DNA of 64,000 nucleotides, taken from Taudactylus pleione. Taxonomy: Eukaryota; Chordata; Amphibia; Anura; Myobatrachidae. Under the pieces are notes generated by a model. The model saw nothing but the letters and a program-made list of their open reading frames with translations, ran no database searches and was not told the origin of the DNA. The stretch covers positions 6,782,001-6,846,000 of the forward strand of contig JAUIMM010000601.1 of NCBI GenBank assembly GCA_031769625.1, written 5' to 3'. Position numbers and translations under genes: made by a program. Of the stretch, positions 42,345-52,529 are shown in pieces (position 1 is the stretch's first letter; the number at the start of each line of letters is the position of its first letter).

Positions 42345-43225
42345 CAAGGGACCCCATTTTTCTGCAGGTCCCTAACACTAGCATATATGCCCAGCACATC
42401 ATTACATTGCAAGTACCAGCATGCAGGGGAGGCTTTCTGGGACCTGTAGTTCCACTGTAAAGATGTTGTTAATTCTAATTTTTACACACTACATACACTA
42501 TCAACCCAGCACCGACCACCCTAGGGTGGCGGGGATAGCCCCGGGCTATCAGTCTAGGCCAGGGGTGCCCTGGAGAGAGGGACCCCTTTATTGGGGGATC
42601 CCCAACTCCCCAGGGATCCCTAGCCTGGGCTGACTAGTGGTCAGGACTGATGCTGCAGCTGGGGGGCCCGGTGAAAGGGCTACCCTAGCTGTGGCATCAG
42701 CCCCCCCACCAGAAAGTGTCTGGTGCTGGTTTTAATTATAGTGGGACCCCTACGTAATTTTTCCCAGCTATAATTAAAACCAGGACTGGCCCTGCAGCCT
42801 GGTGCTGGTACCTAAATAATGGTGGAACCCTAATTATTTTGTTCCCCGTAATCTTAGGTACCAGGACTGGCTGGCAAGTCCGGGACTGGTTAAGCTTTAG
42901 GGGGGGACTCTATGTAATTTTTTTTTACAACATTTAACCTGTTTATTACAGGTCTTAACACAAGCAGCCAGCACATATCTCACTGATCTGTACAGGATGC
43001 TAGCTCTGGAGATATTTTCAGAGAGAAAACACTGCAATCTCGGGTGAGTAATCTCATCTTCACTTGCATCTTGATCTGCTTTACCATCAGCCAACTCACT
43101 TTCAGTTAAACTCACTTCTTAGTAAATTTGCAAGATGAAAAATGGGAAAATCACCCGAGATTCGGCGATGCAAATCGTGATAAAAAAAAATAAACTCGAC
43201 CATTCTGGATTCTTAGTAAATTGAC
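42345..43225. mobile_element. Relative of the 868-2155 foldback element
   Basis: It shares with 868-2155 the ordered segments ACTATCAACCCAGCACC, GGGGATAGCCCCGGGCT, CCCCAACTCCCCAGGGATCC, CACCAGAAAGTG and TTAGGTACCAGGACTGGCTG. It ends ...CTTAGTAAATTGACCCCTA. It separates the endonuclease and reverse transcriptase parts of the Penelope-like copy, so it inserted later. The left boundary is approximate. Confidence 0.6.
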
Positions 43226-43257
43226 CCCTACGTGTCAATGTTCTTCCCCTTATCCCA

Positions 43258-43800
43258 ATAGCTAGTATCTAAAACTAGGTCCAAAAATTCTATTATCTAT
43301 TCTTGAAATTTAGAGGTAAACCTAAGATTAAAATCATTCACCACTAAATATTTGAAAAAATTAATAGAACTCCTCTTTACTACCTCACCAAACAATAATC
43401 ACATCATCTATTAATCTCTTGAATATTACTATTTTTTTTTAAAATATGGATTAACAAGTCTATCTTCTATATATTTCTTCTCCCAAACACTAAGATAAAG
43501 ATTTGCGAAATTTGGCGCAAAAGGGGTCCCCATCGCCGTCTCGCATTTCTGCACTACAAATTGATCTTGGAATTTAAAGTAATTATTTTCTAACACAAAC
43601 TTTATGCAGTCTCCAATAAATAGTGTTTATTTCTTTGCTAACTTCCACATATGCATCCAAATCTGTAATAACTGAGTCTAATCCTTTCATATGCGTTATA
43701 GAAGTATATAACGATTCAATATCAATGGTACCCCATTTATATGTGGACCATTCAAAATTATTAATCATAGACAAAATCTGTGTAGAATCATTAACACATA
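43258..43800 (-). pseudogene. Penelope-like reverse transcriptase fragment
   Basis: The - strand reads STYKWGTIDIESLYTSITHMKG, a longer stretch to WRLHKVCVRK, then after frame breaks FKFQDQFVVQKCETAMGTPFAPNFANLYLSVWE (in parts). DIESLYTSI, the AMGTPFAPNFANLYL block and, further on, IEFLDLVLDTS-like pieces are reverse transcriptase motifs of Penelope-like elements. Stops between them show decay. Confidence 0.75.
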
Positions 43801-44100
43801 AAATTAATTAATAGACATGTTTGTTTAAAATAAAATGTCTATAAATTCAGATAGATGTGAAGTAGCTGAATCAATTCCGGACAATATAGGGCAGCCGAGT
43901 GGGGTGTCTAATTTGTTTGTAGCTCATCTACTGTACAATGAGCAATTGGCAGTGTTAAACTATAAGTGGATGATAAATGTGATTACGATATTAGCAGGAG
44001 TAGAAGAGCATTATAGTCTCCTAAATTGTTAATAAGTGACAGAAAAGTCAAAAAATCATTTTAGGAGTTAAACTATAATTTACCCCACAATACTTTCCAA

Positions 44101-44499
44101 GATATTTTGAATACAGGTTGGCATTGACCAATACCTGTAATAATTTTTTTTTTATATGTGTTGTATGTCCATATGTGCTGTCAGGAGAAATATTAATTTT
44201 ATTTGTATTTTCTGATAAAAGCTATGTTTTAATATAAGTACAATAATATAAGTTTTAATGACAGAGTGCCCCAACAAATATAGTCCTTCTTAGTAGTTAT
44301 CGCTATGTGTGTTCCTAGTAGGAGCAGCTTATATAGACTCTTCTCCATATTCCAATGGCTACAAAGTTCGTATGCCCTTTAGTTAACCAGATTATTCAGG
44401 CAGGGTTATATACTTAATGTTGTACAACTGAGTCTTCCTTTCCTGGGGGTATATCCTATTAATGGAACTGCTTGACAGTCAATATGGTATCAAAGCTCC
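44101..44499. other. Unassigned stretch
   Basis: No feature recognised. It may include the 5' part of the Penelope-like element. Confidence 0.3.
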
Positions 44500-44764
44500 A
44501 GCCTGACTCTGGCAGTGGGCACAGCAGCCAATGAGAGTCTGTCTGACTCTCATTGACTGCTGAAACACACACACCACCGCCGGGTAGTATGAGAGCCAGC
44601 GGTGGTGTGTGTGTGTTACTGTGTAGTGTGGACTGCACTCACTGTGGTCTGTACTACACTGACTTTACCTGACCTGGACCGCAGCCAGTGGCTCCACCCC
44701 ACGCCTCAGGTCCGATGTCGCCCAGGACACGAGCCCCGGATGATCCCCTTTCGTAACGCCACTG
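44500..44764. mobile_element. hAT-like right-end fragment (GTAACGCCACTG)
   Basis: The terminus GTAACGCCACTG is the complement of CAGTGGCGTAAC seen at 5445. Three hairpins precede it: AATGAGAGTC with GACTCTCATT (near 44531-44555), ACACACACCACCGC with GCGGTGGTGTGTGT (near 44567-44614), and a looser GTGTAGT...ACTACAC. The hairpin AATGAGAGTC/GACTC-CATT is shared with the hAT at 51387. No left terminus found. Confidence 0.6.
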
Positions 44765-45108
44765 ATAATACCTATAACCATTCACATCTTCTTTGAGGAA
44801 TATCTAACCTAACTGGTTAACATATGAATTCACCTGCAGAACGTTAGCTGCAGCAGTGGTATGGATAAAGGTAGTATAAGTTAATTCATATTAATAAATT
44901 ACACTTAGGACAGAACAGTATTGCATTATTCTCCTGAATGAAGGATCTAAATCTAAATCAATAATTTGGACATCCATATGAATACTATATAAGTTATAAC
45001 ATACTTGAAGTCTGGAATATATTTGGGGCGATTGTAGATACACTCCCACAATGTATGTGTGCTTTTAACATGAGGGGCTAATTAAGGGAGAATTGAAGTT
45101 ACCTCTAC
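44765..45108. other. Unassigned stretch
   Basis: Nothing recognised. Confidence 0.3.

Positions 45109-45157
<49 letters not shown>
45109..45157. repeat. (AAT)n microsatellite
   Basis: About 16 AAT units. The poly-Asn open frame across it is an artefact. Confidence 0.95.
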
Positions 45158-45158
<1 letters not shown>

Positions 45159-45884
45159 TCTTGTTTTAAAATAGACAATTATACAGACCCTATAAATCCA
45201 GACCACTGCTCTGTTTCAGTTATTACGATCTGTATGTGGTACCTATACTTTGAGGCCAGGAATGCTAAAATATGCCTATCATAATTGGAGGTTAATTCAG
45301 AAGCAATAGAGACCTGTATTAGTGTACCCATATTTCAATATTTGATCCTAAGTTAAAATTATATACTTCATTACAAATAAATCCCAAAGCTGGTTAATCT
45401 ATGCCTTTAAGCCCTTCTTAGTGTGATTTGTACAAGCCTACCGAATATACCCCCTAGTCTATATCGATTAATAACTAGTAGGACAAACTTAGGGTATTGA
45501 TATACTAATAGATATTTATGAGATACATCAACTAACACAACACAAATAAACAGAGACATACAGTGAGATAATTAATTTTATTCTCACATCATTTTCACTT
45601 TGTATTCTTATCTATGTTTATAAAATATTTTGCTGGTCTTGTTCATAATTTAATTTTTTTATGTATACCTAATAAAGATTAATCTTTTTATGAATATATA
45701 AATTACTAATGTGCACCGCACAATAGACAAAATCTTTTTTCCATGTTACATCGTGGTTCTGGGTAATTGTTACCCTTTCAGTGGCAACACACCTGACATA
45801 AATACAACTTTAGAAATAAAAATATGCGGTAGTTACCTAATACTGATTCATCTGTGCAGATGTACAGTAGTTATTACTTTTTTT
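45158..45884. other. Unassigned stretch
   Basis: Nothing recognised. Confidence 0.3.
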
Positions 45885-46510
45885 TCTGATAGCTTCTACA
45901 GCTCCCCCTCTTCATTTTAGACCATGGTCTCCAGCAGTCTCTGCTCTGAACTTCTTTTCCACTCAGTAATGCTCTTTCTCTAAGCTTAAAGGGGACATAA
46001 ATCTGCTCTGATCCCCCTACTCAATTTCTGTCCATCTCATGTGTAACAGCTCCCTGCTGTCAGCCACCAGACACCTCCACTCTAGAGAGCATGAGCTTCA
46101 TCTCTCTACATCAGGTACATGACTCAAGCTCCCTCCTCTTTCATCGATTACCTCAGGCCAACTGCCAACCTTTTTTATCAGTCTCCACGTGCACAGTCTG
46201 CAGCAGTGGCTTTAACAGGTTTTAGGCAGCCAGAACCTTCTGGAAGATTCTGTCCCACACCACCAATTATGCATAATTATATATTTTTGATATATATCTG
46301 TGGTAAATTATATATAATAAAAATATTTAATCACAAGGCCACCTACACTATTCCTGTCTATGGTTTACCCATTTTTTCTTATAACATTATATATTAAATA
46401 TTAAACATGAATAATAAATATATAATAATACATATACAATATATCAATTCTAAACACACAGTTCATTTATTATAGACAGATCACCTACAGTATTTGCTGG
46501 GTTGATAGCA
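45885..46510 (+). repeat. Dispersed repeat, copy 1 (paralogue at 52530-53590)
   Basis: Shared ordered segments with 52530-53590: AGACCATGGTCTCCAGCA, CTCTAGAGAGCATG, TCAGGTACATGACTCA, ACCTCAGGCCAACTGC, CCACACCACCAATTATGCAT and CTAAACACACAG. This copy is uninterrupted at the site where copy 2 carries a MITE, and so acts as an empty site. Confidence 0.8.
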
Positions 46511-47301
46511 AATAGAAGCTACACTCTCCTCCTGGTGATCTGGCATACTGATAATTTATTAAATAGCCTAATCACCAACTATTCTGAAACCATCAAAACA
46601 TTATTTGAACATTAGCACATTTCTCACTTCCTATTGTATTTCCACTCACTCCTCATTCAAACCTACTAGAAAGCCAATTCTGCTCATTAAGTTGGCCAAC
46701 TAGTGAAGGATTGGATTACAGAGCCCTCTTGCCTTCACTTTGGCAAGGAAGTTATTTTAGGCTTTTATGTCAGAATCTCCTTTTGTCTATTTCAGGGGTG
46801 GCTTCTGTTGAATGATTTCACCTCGGCCTTCTACCCTTTTGCTATGCCGTTCCTTTACAAATTGGACTTGGATGGGAGCTTAGAGATGCTGTGTTAATGC
46901 ATATTTATAAAGTATTTCACTTTGACAAACATTTGGATTATGTTCCTCCTCTAGAGAAACCTTTGATGGTGGCTTGATTTATCTGTCACTCCACCTGGAA
47001 CAATGTTGGTAGACTGATTGTGTATTGAGTATATTCTGCAGTCTCTCTTTCATTCACTGCTTTGGCATATACATCTCCTCCCTCAATATTACTTATTTTC
47101 TTCTGATAACAATATGTACAATAAAGTTGTCGATAGGGGAGTGAATTGGCTTCTTCTCACAGGTACTCCACAGTCACATTTGCTTAGAGTACACTCTTTA
47201 CTCCTTCCACTACTCTACTCCATCTCCAACACTATACAATAGCTTCAGGAGGCAATCCTTTTTTATGGATGTCCAATGGACAAATACATCTCTTCCAGTA
47301 T
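46511..47301. other. Unassigned stretch
   Basis: No feature recognised. Confidence 0.3.
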
Positions 47302-48733
47302 CATAGTTTGTGGATTGGGTCTTATAGGGCGCACAGATGGTGTATCTAACAAAATAGGTGGTACAGTACTTGAAGATAAATATAAATAAGGTTACATGAA
47401 TAGTTGGATTGTACGTGTTTAATATGTTTTAAATGAGGTAAAATGAGGTAAAAAGGTACACATTTATACGTAAATAATCATAAAAACATGTGTGGGTATA
47501 TACTGGAAATGTAGATGGCAGCAATATAACAATTGGATGTTCCGTTCGTGTAGTTTCGTTCAATGGTAACTTGTTATGATGTATACCAATTGCCAATAAA
47601 AATAATGATCCACGGAGTATAACACAAAGTAATTTGAGAAAAATTGGAAATCTCTTATGATTTGTTATCAAATATATATAGTTCAATTGTTGAAAAAAAA
47701 TGATATGCAGTTTCCACAGAAAAAGGGGGTTCCTAATGAGTTAAAACCTAGAATGCCATGAAAAGAAAAAAAGAAAAAAAGAAAGAAAAAATTAAAAAAT
47801 TGTCCTGGGTGCGCGCACCTACTAACTTACTCCGTATTGTTAATCCAGCTGGTAAGGGACAGTGATGAAGCCCGACCGGAAGAACACATTGGACACACCC
47901 ACCACACATCTATTCAGCATTTGCTCTCACCTCATCACTGAACTAAAGACCATACAAGATACTGCGGAAGCAGAAAGGACAGCCGTGAGGCAAGAGTCTG
48001 CATTGACGGGACTGCATTGATGGATGAACCGCCGATACCAATACCCCGCCTTCACAAGCCGCCTGCACTTCTGACATGTTCATCAGCCACTGAACACAGG
48101 AACCCACCAGCACAGGAGACACAGTATGAAGATCAACTGCAGCAGCATTATGACGATCGGGTCCTCATCTGACCATTGAAAACATTCCCCTTACCAGCTG
48201 GATTAACAATACGGAGTAAGGTAAGAGGTGCGCGCACCCCAGGACAATTTTTTCATTTTTTCTTTTTTTCTTTTCATGGCATTCTAGGTTTTAACTCATT
48301 AGGAACCCCCTTTTTCTGTGGAAACTGCATATCATTTTTTTTCATCAATTGAACTATATATATTTGATAACAAATCAAAAGGGATTTCCAATTTTTCTCA
48401 AATTACTTTGTGTTATACTCCGTGGATCATTATTTTTATTGGCAATTGGTATACATCATAACGAGTTACCATTGAACGCAACTACATGAACGGAACATCC
48501 AAATGTTATATTGCTGCCATCTACATTTCCAGTATATACCCACACATGTTTTTATGATTATTTACGTATAAATGTGTACCTTTTTACCTCATTTTACCTC
48601 ATTTAAAACATATTAAACACGTACAATCCAACTATTCATGTAACCTTATTTATTTTTATCTTCAAGTATTGTACCACCTATTTTGTTAGATACACCATCT
48701 GTGCGCCCTATAAGACCCAATCCACAAACTATG
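47302..48733. mobile_element. 1.43-kb foldback element with ~550-bp inverted arms
   Basis: The left arm 47302-47858 and the right arm 48187-48733 are near-complete inverted copies. Outer CATAGTTTGTGGATTGGG pairs with CCCAATCCACAAACTATG, and inner TTAATCCAGCTGGTAAGG pairs with CCTTACCAGCTGGATTAA. The 328-bp loop has no coding frame of note. Arm similarity is high, with few indels, suggesting a recent or homogenised element. No transposase, and no target duplication that I can define. Confidence 0.92.
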
Positions 48734-49033
48734 TTTATACCCTAGTGATCTAGAAAGGGATCACAGAGGTCTGTGGCAGCCTTAGAGTTACATCTACCCT
48801 ACTATTGTTCTTCTTCCACCCTTTTTTACTTTTCTTGCCCCCCCCCTCTGTTTCCCAATACAGTTAAGGAGATAGCGCAGACACACCCCCATTCTTCCAG
48901 TATCATGCCTTCTAATGAAGCCATAACCTTTCTTTACATGGAACCACATGACTGTGCCTGCAATTTTAAGGGGAATATAATGTGTCTCCTCCCTGTTGAC
49001 TTTATTCAAAGAGGGTTGTAGAAAAAAGGGGGG
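48734..49033. other. Unassigned stretch
   Basis: Nothing recognised. Confidence 0.3.
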
Positions 49034-49329
49034 GTTAACCCCCTACTGTTCCTCAGCACACTGAATTGCACCTGCAACAATACATGAAGACTATATGGTG
49101 ATAGCAATTAAGAGATATTAGTTGCATGCATTTGCAAATCCATGGGAAGCTGCTAGGCCACGTCACAGATTCTCTGTTACTAGCAGTCCATAACACTAAG
49201 GGGCTCATGTCCAGGGCACAGGGCACCCCAAAAAATGTCCAGCCCAGGACACCCCCAGGGCATCACATGAAAAAAGGAAGAAGGGTGACAGTGAAGTGTA
49301 AAGTATAGATGTGTAAGACTAATTAATAA
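49034..49329 (+). repeat. Direct repeat, left copy (~290 bp)
   Basis: Starts TTAACCCCCTACTGTTCCTC and ends GTGTAAGACTAATTAATAAG. It matches 50422-50706 in the same orientation nearly base for base (shared CAGCACACTGAATTGCACC, GAAGCTGCTAGGCCACGTCA, AAAAAATGTCCAGCCCAGGA). The two copies start about 1.39 kb apart. They could be long terminal repeats of a short non-autonomous retroelement or a plain duplication. Confidence 0.8.
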
Positions 49330-50421
49330 GTGTTGAAAAAGGGCTAAAATATATGTGAAAAAATTACATGAAAAAAAACAAACATAAAAGGTGATAAGAA
49401 AAGTGACTATGTGTATTAAGTGGTGATGCCCTGAAGTGGCCCAGCCAGAGTAGCCTGGGAGCCCTACATCCAAACACTCACCCCAAAGATAATATATTTA
49501 CCAATTATAAGGCCTCATGATAAAGGAGCATATATATTTTGCCAATAGTAAGGCCTCATGATAACGGGACATAGATAAATGCATCCCAATTGAGAGCCAG
49601 CTTACCTGGGAGTCACCCCTGGGAACTCCAACTAGCATTACTAGGACCAGCATGCCCTACTAATGCTGGCTCCTTCATGCATCTCATAACAACAAACAGA
49701 AAATGGCAGCTGCTCAAAATCAATCTGGCAGTACTCTTCAGGTGCATGAAAGGGAGGGGTCATACCAAGTAGATAAAAGGGGGGTTTCATAGGCAAACGC
49801 AGGGGGGGTTTCCACCTGCTTGGAAACCCCCCTCCCCAGCACACACCATGACCACAATAGAAATAGTAATTTAATAGAATGTTACTAGCGCTGCATATTC
49901 TGCTCAGTATCACAAATTAAATGATTAGCACCACCTGTGGATCTTTTAAAATGCGTCAGCTAGTAATAAATACACCTGTGCACCAACTAGGAGATGTGGA
50001 AAACATGCACTGTTAGGGGTGCACTGCTATAGACCATCAATAGGGTTAATTATTAATACTGTATAATAATACACTATCCAGTACATAAGGAGACCAATAT
50101 GTACATATATATGTCCAGGACAGTGCTAGGTTCTTCTGCTGCCCCCCCAGAGTCCCAGACTTGCTCCAATGCTCTGGAATAGTGCCCACATCTGAAGAAA
50201 AACATTCAGCTCAGACAGGATGGACCTACTGCCGCATCTGATGACTTACTGTGATCGCTGGTCCTGTATATGCTGGAATTATGACACACAATATACTTTG
50301 TATGTAACATAATAAAGCTGGATAAGTGCTAATTATGCCCTCTTCATGGACTGGCTACACTCGCTCTAAAATCAAGCATTTGGAAACCCCCCTCTAGAAA
50401 TCCTGCGTTTTCCACTGGGTT
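49330..50421. other. Sequence between the direct repeats
   Basis: No coding signature. It contains a short local tandem (AAGGCCTCATGATAA at about 49521 and 49550) and GGGGGGTTTCCACCTGCTTGG near 49803, with a related TTTGGAAACCCCCCTCTAG near 50380. Confidence 0.45.
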
Positions 50422-50706
50422 TAACCCCCTATTGTTACTCAGCACACTGAATTGCACCTGCAACAATACATGAAGACTATAGAAATTCAGAGATATTAGT
50501 TTCATGCATTTGCAAATCCATGGGAAGCTGCTAGGCCACGTCACGGCTTCTCTGTTACTAGCAGTGCCTAACACTAAGGGTTCACGTCCGGGGCACAGGA
50601 CACTCCAAAAAATGTCCAGCCCAGGACCCCCCAGGGCATCACATGAAAAAAGGAAGAAGGGCGACAGTGTAGTGTAAAGTATAGATGTGTAAGACTAATT
50701 AATAAG
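50422..50706 (+). repeat. Direct repeat, right copy (~285 bp)
   Basis: See 49034-49329. Differences are substitutions and a few short indels; 'gatagcaattaag' in the left copy is shortened here. It runs directly into a Tc1-like fragment at about 50709. Confidence 0.8.
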
Positions 50707-50708
50707 TT

Positions 50709-51316
50709 TCCTTTATGACCATTGTGTCTAAAGTCCTCAACATTCTCTGATTATTTGTGCTTCTTCGAAAGAGTTTGAACAGCACATCTTGAAACCTCAG
50801 TCTGCTTTGAAATACTGTATTTGCCTGGGAAAGACCTTACTGATGCAGTATAACTACCTTGTGTGTTGTTGCTGTGCTCAGTCTTGCCTTGGAGTATGAC
50901 TTGTGACATGAAAGTGTCTTCCACAAGCTCACCTTTGTAGCAGAGTTTGGCTGTTCCTCACCTAGTTTTAAGCCTCCTACACAGCTATTTATGCTTCAGT
51001 TAATGACTGTGTTTCAACCTACATATAAAAATGATGATCATTATCACCTAAAATGGTATTATTGGTTAATCATACACTAGACTATAATCTTACATAATCC
51101 CTAACTTTGTGCAAGTGTTCTTAGAGGAATTGATGCTGTTTTGAAGACAAAGGGTGGTCACACCAAATATTGATGTGATATAGATTTCGCTTCTGTTCAT
51201 GCATTTTACATTTTGTTGATTGATAAAAATAAACTATTAACACTTCTATTTTTGAAAGCATTCTTACTTTGGAGCTTTTTTTCCACACCTGTCTAAAACT
51301 TTTGCAAAGTATTGTA
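50709..51316. mobile_element. Tc1-like transposon, right part only
   Basis: The sequence ACCTTACTGATGCAGTATAA, TGGTCACACCAAATATTGAT, AAAATAAACTATTAACA and the end CACACCTGTCTAAAACTTTTG match, as I remember it, the non-coding right half of a Tc1-type element common in fishes and frogs. The left half and transposase are missing. It abuts the right copy of the ~290-bp direct repeat. Confidence 0.65.
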
Positions 51317-51386
51317 TGTAAATGTTCCTGGTAGTTTACTGTATGACTGTAGTGCACATCTCTTGACGGCTTTGGCTCCTCCTAAA

Positions 51387-52509
51387 CAGGGGTGTATCTA
51401 GGGATCCAAGCGCCCCTGGCAATGTAATGGACTGATGTCCCCCTACCCCCCCTATGCAGTGTCCCCAGTAGTAATCCCTCAGTAGTAATCCCCCCTATGC
51501 TGAATTGCCCCCAGTAGTAGTCCCCCCTATGTAGCATTGCCCCCAGTAGTAGTCCCCCTATATAGTGCCCCCAGTAGAAGTCCCCCATATGCAGTGGCCC
51601 CAGTACTAGCCCCCCCAATGTTGCATTGCCGCCAGTAGTAGTCCCCACTATAGAGTGCTCACAGTAGTAGACGCCAGTAGTAGTCCCCCCTATGCAGTGC
51701 CCCTAGTAGTAGTCCCCCTATGCTGCATTGCCCCCAGTAGTAGCACCCCCAATGCTGCATTGCCCCCAGTAGTAGTCCCTTCTATACAGTGCCCCCAGTA
51801 GTAGACCCCAGTAGTATTCCCCCCTATACAGTGCATCCAGTAGTAGTCCCCCCTATGCTGCATTGACCCCAGTAGTGGTCCCCCTATACAGTGCCCCCAG
51901 TAGTGGCCACCCCCCCTAAATTGCCCCCAGTAGTGGCCACCTCCCTTAAATTTCCCCCAGTAGTGGCCACTCCCCCTAAATTGGCCCCAGTAGTGACCAC
52001 CCCTGTACAGTGCTCCCAGTCATGGACACCCACCATAAAGTGACCCCAGTAGTGGCCACCCACTATTTCATTGCCCCCCCCTGCAGTGCCAGGCTTACAC
52101 ACACACAGAAAAAAATATACAATTTACCTGATCCCTGCTCCTGACGGGATCACCGCTGTCCGCTCTGAGTCCCGGCCCGCTCTGCTCCTGCATGGGATAG
52201 ATGTCATGACGTCTCTCCCATCACATGCTGTGGGGGGAGCCGGACGACGGAGCTTATTAGTGAGCTCCAGCCAGCTCCCTCATCGGACGATGCAGCAGCA
52301 AATGAGAGTCTGTCTGACTCCCATTGGCTGGCGGCTGTCTGTTTGTAAACTGTGTAGGGCAGACCGCTCTCACTGCGGTCTGCCCTACAATTGTGGGATT
52401 GGGTGACTTGTCCACCCCATGGCTGCTGGTGGCACTGCCGGATGGCGCCCCCCTTTTGGTCGGTGCCCCTGGCGAGTGCCATCCTGGCCAATGGGTAGAT
52501 ACACCCCTG
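51387..52509. mobile_element. Non-autonomous hAT element (CAGGGGTGTATCTA termini), perfect 8-bp duplication
   Basis: The left terminus CAGGGGTGTATCTA is exactly inverted at the right (TAGATACACCCCTG). CTCCTAAA flanks both sides (51379-51386 and 52510-52517). Read from its right end, the interior gives hairpins (52354-52388 with 14-bp perfect arms; AATGAGAGTC hairpin near 52300-52325), ATGGGATAGATGTCATGACG with CTCTCCCAT (52192-52221), a CAGGTAAAT donor-like site on the complement of 52121-52130, then a GGGGGCACTACTACT-type array (complement, about 51430-52080). This is the same order as in the elements at 23480 and 40076. No transposase. Confidence 0.94.
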
Positions 52510-52529
52510 CTCCTAAAGCCCCCTTTAGA

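Larger units (their letters stand above)
39666..44100 (-). mobile_element. Penelope-like retroelement (degraded), interrupted twice
   Basis: On the - strand reverse transcriptase pieces (43258-43800) and an endonuclease-end signature (41780-42020) appear in the correct order. The 3' flank continues to about 39.7 kb. A hAT (40076-41146) and a foldback-like repeat (about 42345-43225) interrupt it. Boundaries are approximate. Confidence 0.65.

Noticed and set aside
45093..45284. Poly-asparagine open frame
   Set aside because: It is an (AAT)n microsatellite.
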